Below are positions 40,495 to 51,108 of a stretch of 64,000 nt of DNA, in pieces. Both the position numbers and the translations under genes were made by a program. The stretch is taken from positions 33,234,853-33,298,852 of the forward strand of contig OY755241.1 in the NCBI GenBank assembly GCA_963576725.1, given 5' to 3'. Each line of letters starts with the position of its first letter. Positions within the stretch are counted from its first letter, which is position 1. The notes beneath the pieces are model-generated. The model was given only the letters and a program-made list of their open reading frames with translations, was not told the DNA's origin and searched no databases. The DNA comes from Azorinus chamasolen. Lineage: Eukaryota > Mollusca > Bivalvia > Cardiida > Solecurtidae.

Positions 40495-40676
40495 ACTATT
40501 AACATGCTAAGAAATTTTGGTCTGCTAAAATTGTCATCTGCTGCACTTCTGATAGTTTTTTTTCTTCCATTTCTTTTCAAAATGGAGCCAGACTGTCAGC
40601 CTCTGACTGTTTGGATTCTGGTAAAAAATGTTTGTAAATGTTATCAATGGTTGTCCAGTTAGTGTGTAAAGAGTTT
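40495..40676 (+). mobile_element. Family G/I relic
   Basis: TTAACATGCTAAGAAATTTTGG, TCAGCCTCTGACTGTTTGGATTCTGG and TAGTGTGTAAAGAGTTTAA. The hairpin is largely lost. Confidence 0.5.
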
Positions 40677-40689
40677 AAATTGGCTAACA

Positions 40690-41070
40690 TGGATTATACA
40701 AAGAGGGCCAAAGTAGACTTGTTTTGTTTTTGGTATGCAGATATTTCATTCAAAAGGACCAACCCAAACTAAATTAATAATTACTGGACCGATAATAACA
40801 TGAAATTTGACATGATTCTTTATCATAAAGAAGACGTGCGCGTTCAATCATAATTTTCCAGCTGATTGATTTTTTTTACAAAGTTATGCCCCTTTGTTTA
40901 AAAGTTTTGTGTTGGTCTGTCTGTTAACATTTATTCCACCCTGTTTCTCAGTGACTCCTGACTGGAATCGTATGAAACTTGACATGATACTTTATCATGA
41001 AGAGGAGATGCACATCCAATACTAATTTTCAGTTCATCCATTTTCTTACAGAGTTATGACCCTTCAATTT
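40690..41070 (+). mobile_element. K-like array fragment, two units
   Basis: Two units of about 185 bp, each with ATGAAAYTTGACATGATWCT, TTATCATRAAGA and ACARAGTTATGMCCCTT. No head, no tail and no TCAAGGTCA motif. It resembles the body of the 155 bp units in K6. Confidence 0.6.
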
Positions 41071-41271
41071 TTTTCTGTTACAAAAAAATAAACATAGATG
41101 AATGTTGTTTGTAGGCTAGAGCACTTTCTACAAATTTCACTGGTTATATAATATTTTCTCTTCAGTCTTAATTATCATTCGTGTTTCATAGCTTTTTCTT
41201 GTGACAGTCACGTTTGTGGGGGTATTAATCACCATCAGTGATAGTTCTAGTTGCTACTGTGTCGGTCTAAT

Positions 41272-41635
41272 TTAACCCATTCCTTCATAGGCTATTTTTA
41301 GACCCAGCCTCTTTGAATAAATCTACTGAAAAGGAGTATTTACTAGAAAAATGATAAATAATTTGACATCATGGAGTAAGTTAATGTTGCAATCTATTTA
41401 AAAGTTGTCAGAAAGTGTCTGAATACTTACGGCGTGTACATGTATCTACTGAACCATGTCTAATGAATGCTCTCGGGGCGTTCCATTTTTTAAAAGGAGC
41501 TTCTTGGATTTTGTACACAGGTGGTTTGCTTAATGCAGAATGAAAGGAAACTTTCTGCATTGCTTTCAGTCTATATTAAGCTACCATCGTTATTCTAAAA
41601 CCTTTTCTTTAAATAATGGTTATTATATAGGACGT
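41272..41635. mobile_element. Family C and D fragments
   Basis: A C left arm (TTAACCCATTCCTTCATAGGC to ATTTACTAGAAAAATG, 41272-41355) and a D fragment (CAGGTGGTTTGCTTAATGCAG / TATATTAAGCTACCATCG, about 41512-41635). The DNA between is unassigned. Confidence 0.5.
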
Positions 41636-41654
41636 TAGTTGTTTTATTGATTGT

Positions 41655-42765
41655 TAGTTTCTCGCTGGAATAAAGGGGTATTTATTAGAGTAGGGGTATT
41701 TATTAGAGTGGGGTGTTTATTAGAGTGGGGATGTTTATTAGAGTGGGGGAGTTTATTAGAGTGGGAGTATTTATTAGAGCGGTGTGTTCATTAGAGTGGG
41801 TATTTATGAGAGAGAGATAGAGTGAGAGAGTGAGAGGGTATTTATTAGTGTGGGGGTATTTTATAAGAGTGGGGGAGTTATTAGAGTGGGGGAGTTATAA
41901 GAGTGGGGCCAGTTATTAGAGTGGGGCCAGTTATTAGAGTGGGGTGTTTATTAGAGTGGGGTGATTATTATTAGAGTTGGGTGATTATTATTAGAGTTGG
42001 GGTGTTTATTAGAGTGGGGCCAGTTATTAGAGTGGGCCAGTTATTAGAGTGGGGTGTTTACTAGAGTGGGGTGTTTATTAATGGGGTGTTTATTAGAGTG
42101 GGGATGTTTATTAGAGTGGTGACAGTTATTACATTTTGGGTGTTTAATAGAGTGGGGCCAGTTATTAGAGTGGAGTGTTAATTAGAGTGGGGTGATTATT
42201 AGTGTGGGACCAGTTATTGGGCCAGTTATTAGAGTGGGTGGTTATTATTAGAGTGGGGTGGGTGGTTATTATTAGAGTGGGTGGGTGGTTATTATTAGAG
42301 TGGGGATGTTTATTAGAATGGGGATATTTATTAGAGTAGGGTAGTTATTAGAGTGGGGTGTTTATTAGAGTGGAGATGTTTATTAGAGTAGGGTAGTTAT
42401 TAGAGTGGGGTGTTTATTAGAATGGGGGTGTTTATTAGAGTGTGGATATTTATTAGAGTAGGGTAGTTATTAGAGTGGGATAGTTATTAGAGTGTTTATT
42501 AGTGTGGTGGCAGTTATTAGAGTGGGGTGTTTATTAGAGTGGGGATCTTTATTAGAGTGGGGTGTTTATTGGAGTAGGGTAGTTATTAAAGTGTGGGTGT
42601 TAATTACAGTGGGGCTTATTAGAGTGGGATGTTTATAGAGTGGGGGCAGTTATTAGAGTGTGGGTGTTTATTAGAGTGGGCCAGTTATTAGAGTGGGGTT
42701 GTTTATTAGAGTGGGGTGTTTATTAGAGTGGTGGCAGTTATTAGAGTTGAGGTGCTTTTTAGGGA
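41655..42765. repeat. G-rich 17-21 bp minisatellite, about 1.1 kb
   Basis: About 60 units of TTATTAGAGTGGGGTGTT and variants (GGGGCCAG, GGGGATG, GGTGGC). Every unit brings a G3-G5 run to the + strand. Higher-order blocks are visible, for example GGGGCCAGTTATTAGAGT in pairs. It is intronic in the AKNA-like gene. Confidence 0.9.
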
Positions 42766-42877
42766 TAATATGGTATATCTCTTTTTTGTGTAGGTGGAGT
42801 AATAGATCCCAGTTATCTTTACATTGTAAACAAGCAGATCTTTTACCAACTGTATATAAATTATTTCAAACCAGATT

Positions 42878-43082
42878 TAACCATTTGAATGTAGGGAATA
42901 AGTTAAGTCTCATTTGCAAACAGTGTAGACCCTGATCAGAAGGAGCTTTCTGCTGATGAGTGTCTGCAGTGTTTGCCATTCTGAATTGTTGCTGGAAAAA
43001 AGGTATCCTTCAGTTCAGAATGGTCTTGCATATTTAACAATGACTGACGATTCCACTTTCACAGATCAGCTTCAAAGGTCTA
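42878..43082 (+). mobile_element. Family F MITE
   Basis: TTAACCATTTGAATGTAGGG to ATCAGCTTCAAAGGTCTAA. Core GCAAACAGTGTAGACCCTGATCAG; the apex has collapsed to AAGGAGCTTTCTG. Confidence 0.65.
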
Positions 43083-43492
43083 ATGCTTAGTAAGGTAAAC
43101 AGTTATCACCAGTAAAACACGTTCTTCTCCTTTATCTCAGAGTTTTCTTCTGTTTTTATTTTTCAAAAGACCCAAGTGTCACATAGTTTAGATTCTGATT
43201 TATAATCTCATAAGATAATGATTTACCAGGAATGTCATTTTGATTCACACTAATTCATATCCTTAAATAAAAAAATTCTCACCCAAAGCCTAAAGGTTAT
43301 ACAAATATTTAACATAGCTCACTTCAATATTTTTGCTGCCAATCATGGTTAGAAAATAAGTATAGCGATTTTGAAACCTTGTAAGGAAAACAGGTCAGTT
43401 TTTAACACATTCCTTCCAAACATATCAAGGGCATACCAATTGAGTCCTAATGCTCTGAACAGGTCTATATTCATATCAAAAGGACTGTTTTC
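43083..43492. other. Intron DNA, no feature seen
   Basis: Weak G/I-like CACATAGTTTAGATTCTGATT near 43180. No exon with flanking splice sites was recognised. Confidence 0.45.
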
Positions 43493-43712
43493 ATTAACCC
43501 TTATAGTGTGGGACACGAGTCACTAATGTACTTTGCAAACAGTGTAGACCCAGATGAGAGGGCTCCTTGAGGAGCCCTCTCATCAGGGATGGCACTGTTT
43601 GTCATGTTACACTTTTCTTTAGGAATACATGTATCCCTAAATATTCACTATAAGCTTGACCTATTTGAGTTTGCGAATAGTCCACTTGAATAGTCAGAGT
43701 TGTAAGGGTTAA
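43493..43712 (+). mobile_element. Family E MITE, full length
   Basis: TTAACCCTTATAGTGTGGG to CAGAGTTGTAAGGGTTAA. The hairpin is intact with apex GGGCTCCTTGAGGAGCCC. Confidence 0.85.
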
Positions 43713-43739
43713 CTGTTGGAGTGTCATGGACAAATCATT

Positions 43740-43850
43740 AAGGATTTTTACATACGATTTGAATCTAACCGAGATGCCCAGTAACTGAGCTTCTCATCAG
43801 GATCTAAACTGTTTCACATGCAGATTCTATTTTAGGCAGGGAAAGGGTAG
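43740..43850. mobile_element. Family G/I core
   Basis: GATTTGAATCTAACCGAGATGCCCAG / GAGCTTCTCATCAGGATCTAAAC, ending near GGGAAAGGGTAG. Confidence 0.55.
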
Positions 43851-43944
43851 GATAATAACTTATATTGAAATTACAAGGGGAAGACAAATTGGCTGAGAGT
43901 ACTAAAGGCTGTAAAGACCCCATTGGGAATAATTCACTGTAGAG

Positions 43945-44153
43945 TTAACCATTTGAATGCTGAATTTTCAAAATGGGACGGTCCATCATTGCTAATAATA
44001 GAGTCCATTCAGTATGGAAGGTTACAGTTGCAAAAGGGTATTGAATATCAAACAGTGCAGACCCTGGTCTGAGAATTCCTGTATGAGCCCTTTGAACTAG
44101 ATCTACACTGTTTGCAGATGTCGGTACACTTGTTTTCTGCATTCATAGGGTTT
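43945..44153 (-). mobile_element. Family F MITE, full length
   Basis: TTAACCATTTGAATGCTGAATT to TCTGCATTCATAGGGTTTA. Core CAAACAGTGCAGACCCTGG / CTAGATCTACACTGTTTGC with a decayed apex (AATTCCTGTATGAGCC). Confidence 0.75.
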
Positions 44154-44154
44154 A

Positions 44155-44360
44155 CTCTTCTCTGATTGAGTTATTGCCATTTGCAAAATATGGACATCTG
44201 TTAAAAGTTTCAAAATTGATATTTTTTCAATATCTTTTAAAAAAATGTTATCTGAATGTCAAACAGTATAGATCTTGATAGAGCGCTGTGTACTTTCTGA
44301 ATCTCAATTGAATCCAAACCATTTCAAAAGGTCATTTCAAATGTAAGTTTAGTGTTCAGG
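44155..44360 (+). mobile_element. Family G/I relic
   Basis: GTCAAACAGTATAGATCTTGATAGAGC / TCTCAATTGAATCCAAACC and GTTCAGGGAGTTGA. Strongly decayed. Confidence 0.5.
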
Positions 44361-45180
44361 GAGTTGATTTGCTTGTATATTGTTGGGATATATATCAGCA
44401 CTTACTATGTAGAGTCAATCGATGTGAACATGTGATACCTAGATATACAGTACGGTACCATTTACGATCGGGACGTTAAAAGTGACAGAGGAATTTAAGA
44501 ACTTTGATTGTTGTTTTTATATGGATATATACTGCATGGCATATCTCAGGGAAAGGTGGGATGAGATTATTGGAAATTTCTTTTTCAGTTTTTCTATTCT
44601 CATGAGATGTCATTTAAGCTTTTACTACATATGCCTTTTGATGCCTGTGCAAACAGAGGAGACACTGATATGACATAGAGGATCTTGCATGAGTCTTCAT
44701 TACAAATTCTTTTTATGAAACAAGTTAACTTAACTATAATAATGACACAAGCTTTAGAGTGTGTCATATTTGTTATCGTAAACAAATTTTATAAATACAA
44801 TTTGTAATGAACATGAATGTAAGATTCTTTTTATCACATACATGTATATCCGTTAAAAAGTGCCAAAGAAAGTGAAACAGGGTATTGCTGACGCCTGTTT
44901 TGTCCATTGTTAAAATACATACAACAGACGATGCAGCGCTATATCTGATTAACGATTAAAAGACATCATACATCCATGGTTCCACATATTCTCTTTAAGA
45001 TTCATTATTGGCTGGATCAAACTACATGTACTAATTTGACTAAAAATGCACTAGTGCATTTCTGCGGTGTACAACACTCTGTTTCATCACTCCCACCTTG
45101 CAGATTATGTGATAATAGGGATTCTGTCATGAGTGGACATTTCTTTGTTCGTATGCCATTTACATTGGTACAAAAATTCA
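44361..45180. other. Intron DNA with a B core fragment
   Basis: A B fragment (ATATGCCTTTTGATGCCTG, GCAAACAGAGGAGACACTG) lies at 44618-44680. Otherwise apparently single-copy; no exon recognised. Confidence 0.45.
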
Positions 45181-45229
45181 TCTTAATTAGTAATATTCAT
45201 GATGTCATTTTTCATCAGGTAAAGGGTTA
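45181..45229 (-). mobile_element. Family B end fragment
   Basis: TTAATTAGTAATATTCATG, ATGTCATTTTTCATCAGG and TAAAGGGTTA. Confidence 0.5.
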
Positions 45230-45310
45230 TTGTATACTGCTGTAGAAAAGAAGAATAAATGTTCATATCCATTGGAACTCAGAATCTAATCTAGACCATA
45301 GATTATAAAC

Positions 45311-45500
45311 TACAGTAAAATCACTCTAATCCGACCACTAATTGATTTAACATGGGTGTCTTTATAAGCAGGTGGTTGCTTAATGCTGGTCAAAAGTAAT
45401 GCAGAAAGCATTACTTTTGTCCTGCATTAAGCTACCACCTGCCTGTACCACCCAGAATTAAACATATGTTAGGTGGTTGCATTAGAGGGGTTTTAAACTA
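45311..45500. mobile_element. Family D4 element
   Basis: TACAGTAAAATCACTCTAATCC to GCATTAGAGGGGTTTTAAA. The hairpin GCAGGTGGTTGCTTAATGC / GCATTAAGCTACCACCTGC has collapsed at its tip (AGAAAGCATTAC). Confidence 0.75.
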
Positions 45501-45574
45501 CTGATGGCATTTGCAAATTGTGTAGACCCTATAAGATAAGACATAACTTTCTTGGCCATTCATCCGTTCATTCT

Positions 45575-45672
45575 TAACCCATTCCCTCATAGGCTATTTT
45601 TTAGACCCAACATCTGTGAACAAATCTACTGAAAAGGAGCATTTACTACAAACAGGAATTTTTTAGAATTAT
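45575..45672 (-). mobile_element. Family C left arm interrupted by a minisatellite
   Basis: TTAACCCATTCCCTCATAGGC to TTTTTTAGAATTATGG, where the 60 bp repeat starts. No matching right half follows the array, which suggests replacement rather than simple insertion. Confidence 0.6.
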
Positions 45673-46345
45673 GGTTATAGTAATGCAGTCTCCACTAGGC
45701 TAGTATTATGTGAACTTGTCCACCTTGGCTTATGGTTATGGCATGCATTCTCCACTAGTTTAGTATTATGTGAACTTGTCCACCTTGGCTTATGGTATGC
45801 ATTCTCCACTAGTTTAATATTATGTGAACTTGTCCACCTTAGTATTATGTGAACTTGTCCACCTTGGCTTATGATTATGGCATGCAGTCTCCACTAGTTT
45901 AGTATTATGTGAACTTGTCCACCTTGGCTTATGGTTATGGCATGCAGTCTCCACTAGTTTAGTATTATGTGAACTTGTCCACCTTGGCTTATGGTTATGG
46001 CATGCAGTCTCCACTAGTTTAGTATTATGTGAACTTGTCCACCTTGGCTTATGGTTATGGCATGCATTCTCCACTAGTTTAGTATTATGTGAACTTGTCC
46101 ACCTTGGCTTATGATTATGGCATGCAGTCTCCACTAGTTTAGTATTATGTGAACTTGTCTATCTTGGCTTATGGTTATGATACGCAGTCTCTACTAGTTT
46201 AGTATTATGTGAACTGTCCACCTTAGTATTATGTGAACTTGCCCACCTTAGTAATTATGTGAACTTGTCCACCTTGGCTTATTGTTATGGTATGCAGTCT
46301 CTACTAGTTTAGTATTATGTGAACTTGTCCACCTTGGCTTATAAT
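45673..46345. repeat. 60 bp minisatellite, about 11 units
   Basis: Unit TTAGTATTATGTGAACTTGT + CCACCTTGGCTTATGGTTAT + GGCATGCAGTCTCCACTAGT, with shortened units near 45840 and 46215. The open minus-strand frame is a by-product of a unit length divisible by three. Confidence 0.9.
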
Positions 46346-46753
46346 GGTTATTTTGAAAACAGATGGTTGCTTAACCCATTCCCTCATAGGCTGTTTTAAG
46401 ACCAAACCTCTTTGAGTATAACCCTCATATTTAAACACTTAAAGGTAATTATGTTACAATATCTACTGAAAAGGAACATTTAATACAAAAAGGAAATTTT
46501 TAGAATTCAGTAGTTTCGAAACCATTTTGATAAATAGAGCATTTCCTATGTTATATTTATCACAATTGTTTCAAAAAGTGACTTTTACAGGGATGTCACT
46601 ATGAGGGAATGGGTTAATGCAGAACAAAAGTAATGCAGAAAGCTCCTGTAGGAGCTTTCTGCATTACTTTCATCCTGCATTAAGCAAACACCTGCTCTTA
46701 TAAGATGCCTTTGCTTGTTCATTATATAGCTGCTAAAGACATACTCTACTGTA
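46346..46753 (+). mobile_element. Family D element split by a C MITE
   Basis: Left arm GAAAACAGATGGTTGC, then the C insertion at TTAA; the hairpin continues TGCAGAACAAAAGTAATGC with apex AGCTCCTGTAGGAGCT, ending ATACTCTACTGTA. The outer left TIR is missing. Confidence 0.75.
46371..46617 (-). mobile_element. Family C MITE inside D
   Basis: TTAACCCATTCCCTCATAGGC to TATGAGGGAATGGGTTAA. Removing it with one TTAA restores GGTTGC-TTAA-TGCAG of the D arm. The C hairpin is partly deleted (GAGCATTTCCTATG). Confidence 0.8.
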
Positions 46754-46812
46754 TGCTGTACACCTGACTCTCAGTGATTTGCTATGGCAATGAATTTTCT
46801 TTTTTTTGTCTT

Positions 46813-47009
46813 GAACCATTTACTCCATAAATAGGCCTTTCTATGCATTTGCAAACAGTAGACCCAGATCAGATGTATCCTGTTGGAGCCATCTGATCTG
46901 GGTCTGCTCTGTTTGCTTATGATATAATATAGATATGATTCTACTGATCTTAATTGATATTTATGATGTTATGATTTCTTACGTAAATATTCACATAGTA
47001 AAGGGTTAA
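46813..47009 (-). mobile_element. Family B MITE
   Basis: TGAACCATTTACTCCATAAATAGG to TCACATAGTAAAGGGTTAA. Hairpin arms CAGTAGACCCAGATCAGATG / CATCTGATCTGGGTCTGCTC, apex TATCCTGTTGGAGCC. Confidence 0.8.
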
Positions 47010-47017
47010 TAGAAGAA

Positions 47018-47130
47018 TAATAAGTTAATTTTCATACTAGACAGAATAACAAGAATTTTCATACTAGACAGAGTAACAAGAATTTTCATACCAGACAGAG
47101 TAACAAGAATTTTCATATTAGACAGAATAT
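47018..47130. repeat. 27 bp tandem repeat, about 4 units
   Basis: Unit AACAAGAATTTTCATACTAG + ACAGAGT, with one or two changes per unit. Confidence 0.8.
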
Positions 47131-47171
47131 TTCATGAATATTGAACATTGAAGTAAAATGCTTATTAGACA

Positions 47172-47232
47172 GTTAGTTTGAGTCTCAACTGATTATCTCA
47201 AGTTAGTTTGAGTCTCAACTGATTATCTCAAA
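47172..47232. repeat. 30 bp direct duplication
   Basis: AGTTAGTTTGAGTCTCAACT + GATTATCTCA occurs twice in exact tandem. DNA from 47233 to 47542 is AT-rich, with ATAAATTATGG repeats only. Confidence 0.85.
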
Positions 47233-47542
47233 TTATTTAGAAAGAGTTAACTATAATTCTTATAAAAACAGACTTTGTTATTGATATGTTGATATGTTAG
47301 TTTGTCATTTAAGACATTCTTGAAATGTAAATTATTGATTTATTGTATTGATAAATTATGGATAAATTATAGATAATCAATAAAAATTGTCCCACTTGCT
47401 GGTTTGAAGTTATTCAGGGTACAAGTGTCGTAAATTAAATATTTATGATTAAATTGTCCTGGCCGATTTTATGACCACAGAAATTTGTCTGCCATTCAAG
47501 CCCTGCTAAACTTTATAGCTAGGGATTGTGGGTAAATCATGA

Positions 47543-47764
47543 TTTAAACCCTTTGAACACTAAGTAACTTTTGTCAGCAAATGTTGTCAGCTGCTGTTTA
47601 AAAATTTTTTAGTGAGCTAATTTCCGATATATTTTTCGCAAAATATCAACAAAGCATGAAACAGTTTGGATCCTGATGCAACGCTGAGTCACCTGATGTC
47701 TCATCTGGATCTAGACTGTTTGCAAACATTATCACAGACTGATGTGTAGTGTGGAAAGAGTTAA
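47543..47764 (+). mobile_element. Family G/I MITE
   Basis: TTTAAACCCTTTGAACACTAAG to GTGTAGTGTGGAAAGAGTTAA. Hairpin AAACAGTTTGGATCCTGATG / GTCTCATCTGGATCTAGACTG. Confidence 0.7.
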
Positions 47765-47882
47765 TTAAATCTGTGATAAAGAGAAATGTTATTTATTCAG
47801 CCCCCACCTCACTCTTTTTCTTTCCAATAAACTATTTGTACCACTATGCAGATGTAATGACTGGCTAATAGGCAGGTGACAT

Positions 47883-48133
47883 TTAACCCATTCCCTGTTT
47901 TATGTTTATTACAAATTTCAATACCTACTGAATATTCATGAACAAAAAAGTTATAATGCAACATGGAAGGTGGAACATTGTAGCTATTTTAGAAAGTAAA
48001 GAAACAATATCTTTCAAATTCCATTGGCAAACAGAGCGGACTCTGGTCAGATGGCTCCTCTAGGAGCCATCTGATCTGGGTCTAATCTGTTTGCAAATGC
48101 GTGAAAACACGTTTATATGAGGGAAAGGGTTAA
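47883..48133 (-). mobile_element. Family A MITE, full length
   Basis: TTAACCCATTCCCTGTTTTATG to TATGAGGGAAAGGGTTAA. Hairpin with apex TGGCTCCTCTAGGAGCCA. Confidence 0.85.
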
Positions 48134-48390
48134 CCCATTCCCTCATACTGACGCCTCTGTAAAAACAATGACCTATGATAACATATCATAGGTCTTTGGT
48201 AAAAGTGACATTTTTAAAACCATTGTAATAAATAGAACATTTGCTCCATAGGAGCAAATGCTCTATTTATCACAATGGTTTCAAAACTACTCAATTCTGA
48301 AATTTTCCTTTTTTTCCTAGTAAATGCTCCTTTTAGGTAGACTTATTCAAAGAGGGGGATCTAAATATAGCCTGTGAGGGAATGGGATAA
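48130..48390 (+). mobile_element. Family C MITE with an extra inner hairpin
   Basis: TTAACCCATTCCCTCATACTG to TGTGAGGGAATGGGATAA. It shares its first TTAA with the preceding A copy. Besides the main hairpin (apex GCTCCATAGGAGC) it holds GACCTATGAT-AACAT-ATCATAGGTC at about 48170-48195, absent from other C copies. Confidence 0.8.
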
Positions 48391-48407
48391 ATACATTCTC
48401 TTTCAAA

Positions 48408-48572
48408 TGAACCCTTTGAATGTGTAAAATGCAGTTTACAAACAGCATAACCCTCTGATCAGGGTCTGCACTGTTTGCTATTCAATATTCTGTATCACAC
48501 TATAGTGACTATACCCTTACATAATGTTGGGCTGTAGTGGACTGTTACACTTTGAAAATTCAGCATTTAACT
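48408..48572 (+). mobile_element. Family F MITE, shortened
   Basis: TGAACCCTTTGAATGTG, TTACAAACAGCATAACCCTC / GATCAGGGTCTGCACTGTTTGC, to TTCAGCATTTAAC. Confidence 0.6.
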
Positions 48573-48777
48573 ATTCCCTCATAGGCTGTTTTTAGATCCA
48601 GCCTCTTTAAATAAATCTACTGAAAAGGAGCATCTACTAGAGAAAAGGAAACATTTAGAGTTGTGTAGTATGAAACCATTGTGATAATCCTATGGAGCAA
48701 ATGCTCATCACAATAGTTTCAAAAAGTAAGTTTTACAGAGGCGTTAAAATCAGTCTTCTTGCATTCTTGCATGTTAA
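48568..48777 (-). mobile_element. Family C MITE
   Basis: TTTAACTATTCCCTCATAGGC to GCATTCTTGCATGTTAA. One hairpin arm is partly deleted. Tail to head with the next C copy at TTAA 48774. Confidence 0.7.
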
Positions 48778-48994
48778 CCCATTCCCTCATATGCTATTTT
48801 TAGATCCAACCTCTTTAGATAAATCTACTGAATCTACTATTTTAGAATTGTATAGTTTTGAAACCATTATAATAAATAGACCATTTGTTCCTATGGAGCA
48901 AAATTTTTATGCTCTTTTTATCACAATGGCTTCAAAAAGTAAGTTTTACAGATCTAGAGGCATCAAAATGCGTCCATATGAGGGAATGGGTTAA
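48774..48994 (-). mobile_element. Family C MITE
   Basis: TTAACCCATTCCCTCATATGC to TATGAGGGAATGGGTTAA. Hairpin ACCATTATAATAAATAGACC / GCTCTTTTTATCACAATGG with apex TTGTTCCTATGGAGCAA. Confidence 0.75.
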
Positions 48995-49021
48995 AGGGTT
49001 AAAAACAACAGACTTTCTATT

Positions 49022-49255
49022 TCCCCCCCCCCCCCCCCTTCATAGATCCAGAGGGGTGGGGGGGGGTGGGGTATTGTTTTTGACCTATCTGTTGGTTGGT
49101 TTGTGGACAACTTTAATGTTGGCGATAATTTTGTAGCCATTGCACATACATACTTGGCATGCATGTGCAATTTATGGAGGCGAACATTTTAAGGGGTGAC
49201 TTATTAAGGTCAAGGTCATATATCAAGGTTAAAGGTCAAATTACAGGTCAAATTT
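49022..49255 (+). mobile_element. K5: K-type head with a degenerate unit
   Basis: C-run and G-run head (CCCCCCCTTCATAGATCC / GGGGTGGGGTATTG), a TCTGTTGGTTGG tract, then AAGGTCAAGGTCATATATCA and TTAAAGGTCAAATTACAGG. No clear array or tail. Confidence 0.6.
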
Positions 49256-49436
49256 ATAAATTTACGCTTTTGGATGCCTCTGTAAAAGTCGCATTTTGAA
49301 ACCATTGTGATAACTACATGTAGAGCATTTCAAAACCACACAGTTCTAACATTTCCCTTTTCTTTAGTGAATGCTACTTTTCAGAAGATTTATTTAAAGA
49401 GGTTGGATCTAAAAATAGCCTGGGGGAAATGGTTAA
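49256..49436 (+). mobile_element. Family C MITE, left end missing
   Basis: TTACGCTTTTGGATGCCTCTG to AGCCTGGGGGAAATGGTTAA. The second hairpin arm is deleted after GTAGAGCATTTC. Confidence 0.65.
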
Positions 49437-49981
49437 AGTGATGTAAAACCCAAATACAAACAAATACATGTAGGTATAAGTTATAACATATGGTTGTGTC
49501 CTAGTCTGAATCATAACTGTATATTGGGTTATTCTCCACAAGACATTTTACCTTAGAATAGTCCATGTGATAATTTAATTATTGACCCCGTCACATATGG
49601 CCTAATTAGGCAGCTGGTGGTTGGTGGTAGATACAATGTACATGTACATTGTAATACCTTTAGCATGTCACATATTAATTTATGATTATTTTTTTTCATA
49701 TAGTTTAGATCTAGATAAGATGCAGAATAAATTCGTTATCTGATCAGGGTCCAATCATTTGAGATTCATGTAGTGTCTTTGGAAAAAATCTGAATAAATT
49801 TTTAGTTTTAAAGTTTGAAATTGTCAACAAGTGTTGCATAAAAAATACAGTATAGCGAGTTTAAGGATGGCTGTCTGTTGTCACCTGATGACGTAGGACA
49901 CTGCAATATTAGATGTACACTATATACAGAGCTTGAAGCTGTACAGAGAGGGTTTAGTGGAATATATAGCACGATAGACCT
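49437..49981. other. Intron DNA with a decayed G/I trace
   Basis: AGTTTAGATCTAGATAAGATGC...TATCTGATCAGGGTCCAATC (49704-49757) resembles a G/I hairpin. No exon recognised. Confidence 0.45.
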
Positions 49982-50052
49982 CGGATAGACAAGAGTGATA
50001 GTTGATAGACAAGAGTGATATAGGATAGACAAGAGTGATATAGGATAGACAA
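49982..50052. repeat. 20 bp tandem repeat, about 3.5 units
   Basis: GATAGACAAGAGTGATATAG and close variants. Confidence 0.8.
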
Positions 50053-50202
50053 GAAAGATTAAGGAATTATGAGGGTTTTTAGTGCAGCCCCTGCTTTCAA
50101 AAAGAAAGGTAAAATGTTACTGGAGTTGTAGATAAAGGCGTATTTAGAAATTAGAATGTAAAAATAAAATATATCTTACTGAAACTAATTAGAATTGCCT
50201 CT

Positions 50203-50441
50203 TGACTCATTCCCTCATATTGACACCTTTTGACATCTCTGTTTAAATCGCTTTTTGAAACAATTGTGATAAATAGAGCATTCAATTTTTGTTCCCATGG
50301 AGCAAATGCTCTATTTCTCACAATGGTTTCAGAACTACACAATTCTAAAATTTTCCTTTTTCGCAGTTAATGCTCCTTTTTGGTAGACAAATTCAAAGAG
50401 GTCAATGGGTCTAAAGATAGCCTGATGAGAGATTGGGTTAA
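50203..50441 (+). mobile_element. Family C MITE
   Basis: TTGACTCATTCCCTCATATTG to TGATGAGAGATTGGGTTAA. Hairpin with an insertion (CATTCAATTTTTGTTCCCATGG) at the tip. Confidence 0.75.
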
Positions 50442-50756
50442 AGACAATTCCAATGAGTAACAGCAACACAGGAGATTTGGCTGAGAACTAAGAGATTTTG
50501 ATAGATCAGTACACATGTTATCTACAGCCTTGTTGTTTAAATGATGTCCCAATTACCATAAATATGGGATTTTTCTGACCTTAGACTCATGCATATATTT
50601 CGTGAGCATTTGGAAATACCGTAAGTAGGTATTTAATCTTAAACAGATAGTGTTTTGGATTTCGGATTAAATCAGTATGCAACAATCTCTTTGAATGTAG
50701 TGGTTTGTAATATGCATTTGTATGCATGAGTAAAACAGACAACAATGTATATGTTT
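50442..50756. other. Intron DNA, no feature seen
   Basis: No repeat family, hairpin or exon recognised. Confidence 0.45.
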
Positions 50757-51000
50757 AAGTCTTTCCCTCATATATACATATACATGCCTTTTCATGCCTT
50801 TGCAAACAGAGTTGGCAACTGTAGGAGCCATCTGATCAGGGTCTGCTCTGTTTGCTTATAGTATAATATAGATCTAATTCTACAGTTTCTGCCTGAACCA
50901 AACTGTCCTGTGCTCATAATAATGCCATTATAAAAATAATCTTATTAATATTCATGATGTCATTATTTCTTACATGAATATTCAAAAGGGATACGGTTAA
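50757..51000 (-). mobile_element. Family B MITE
   Basis: AAGTCTTTCCCTCATATATAC to CAAAAGGGATACGGTTAA. The left hairpin arm is shortened (GAGTTGGCAACTGTAGGAGCC). Confidence 0.7.
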
Positions 51001-51108
51001 GAAAGATTTTGCTGGCCATTGATATCAGTCATATGCGAAGATTTCCATCTGCAGTTCTAAAACTTTCTTTCTTTAGATGATTATTTATTGCCTGAATTTT
51101 TATTTAGG

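Noticed and set aside
45820..46134. Minus-strand 104-codon frame with 20-residue repeats
   Set aside because: By-product of the 60 bp minisatellite; no sign of selection or a gene structure.
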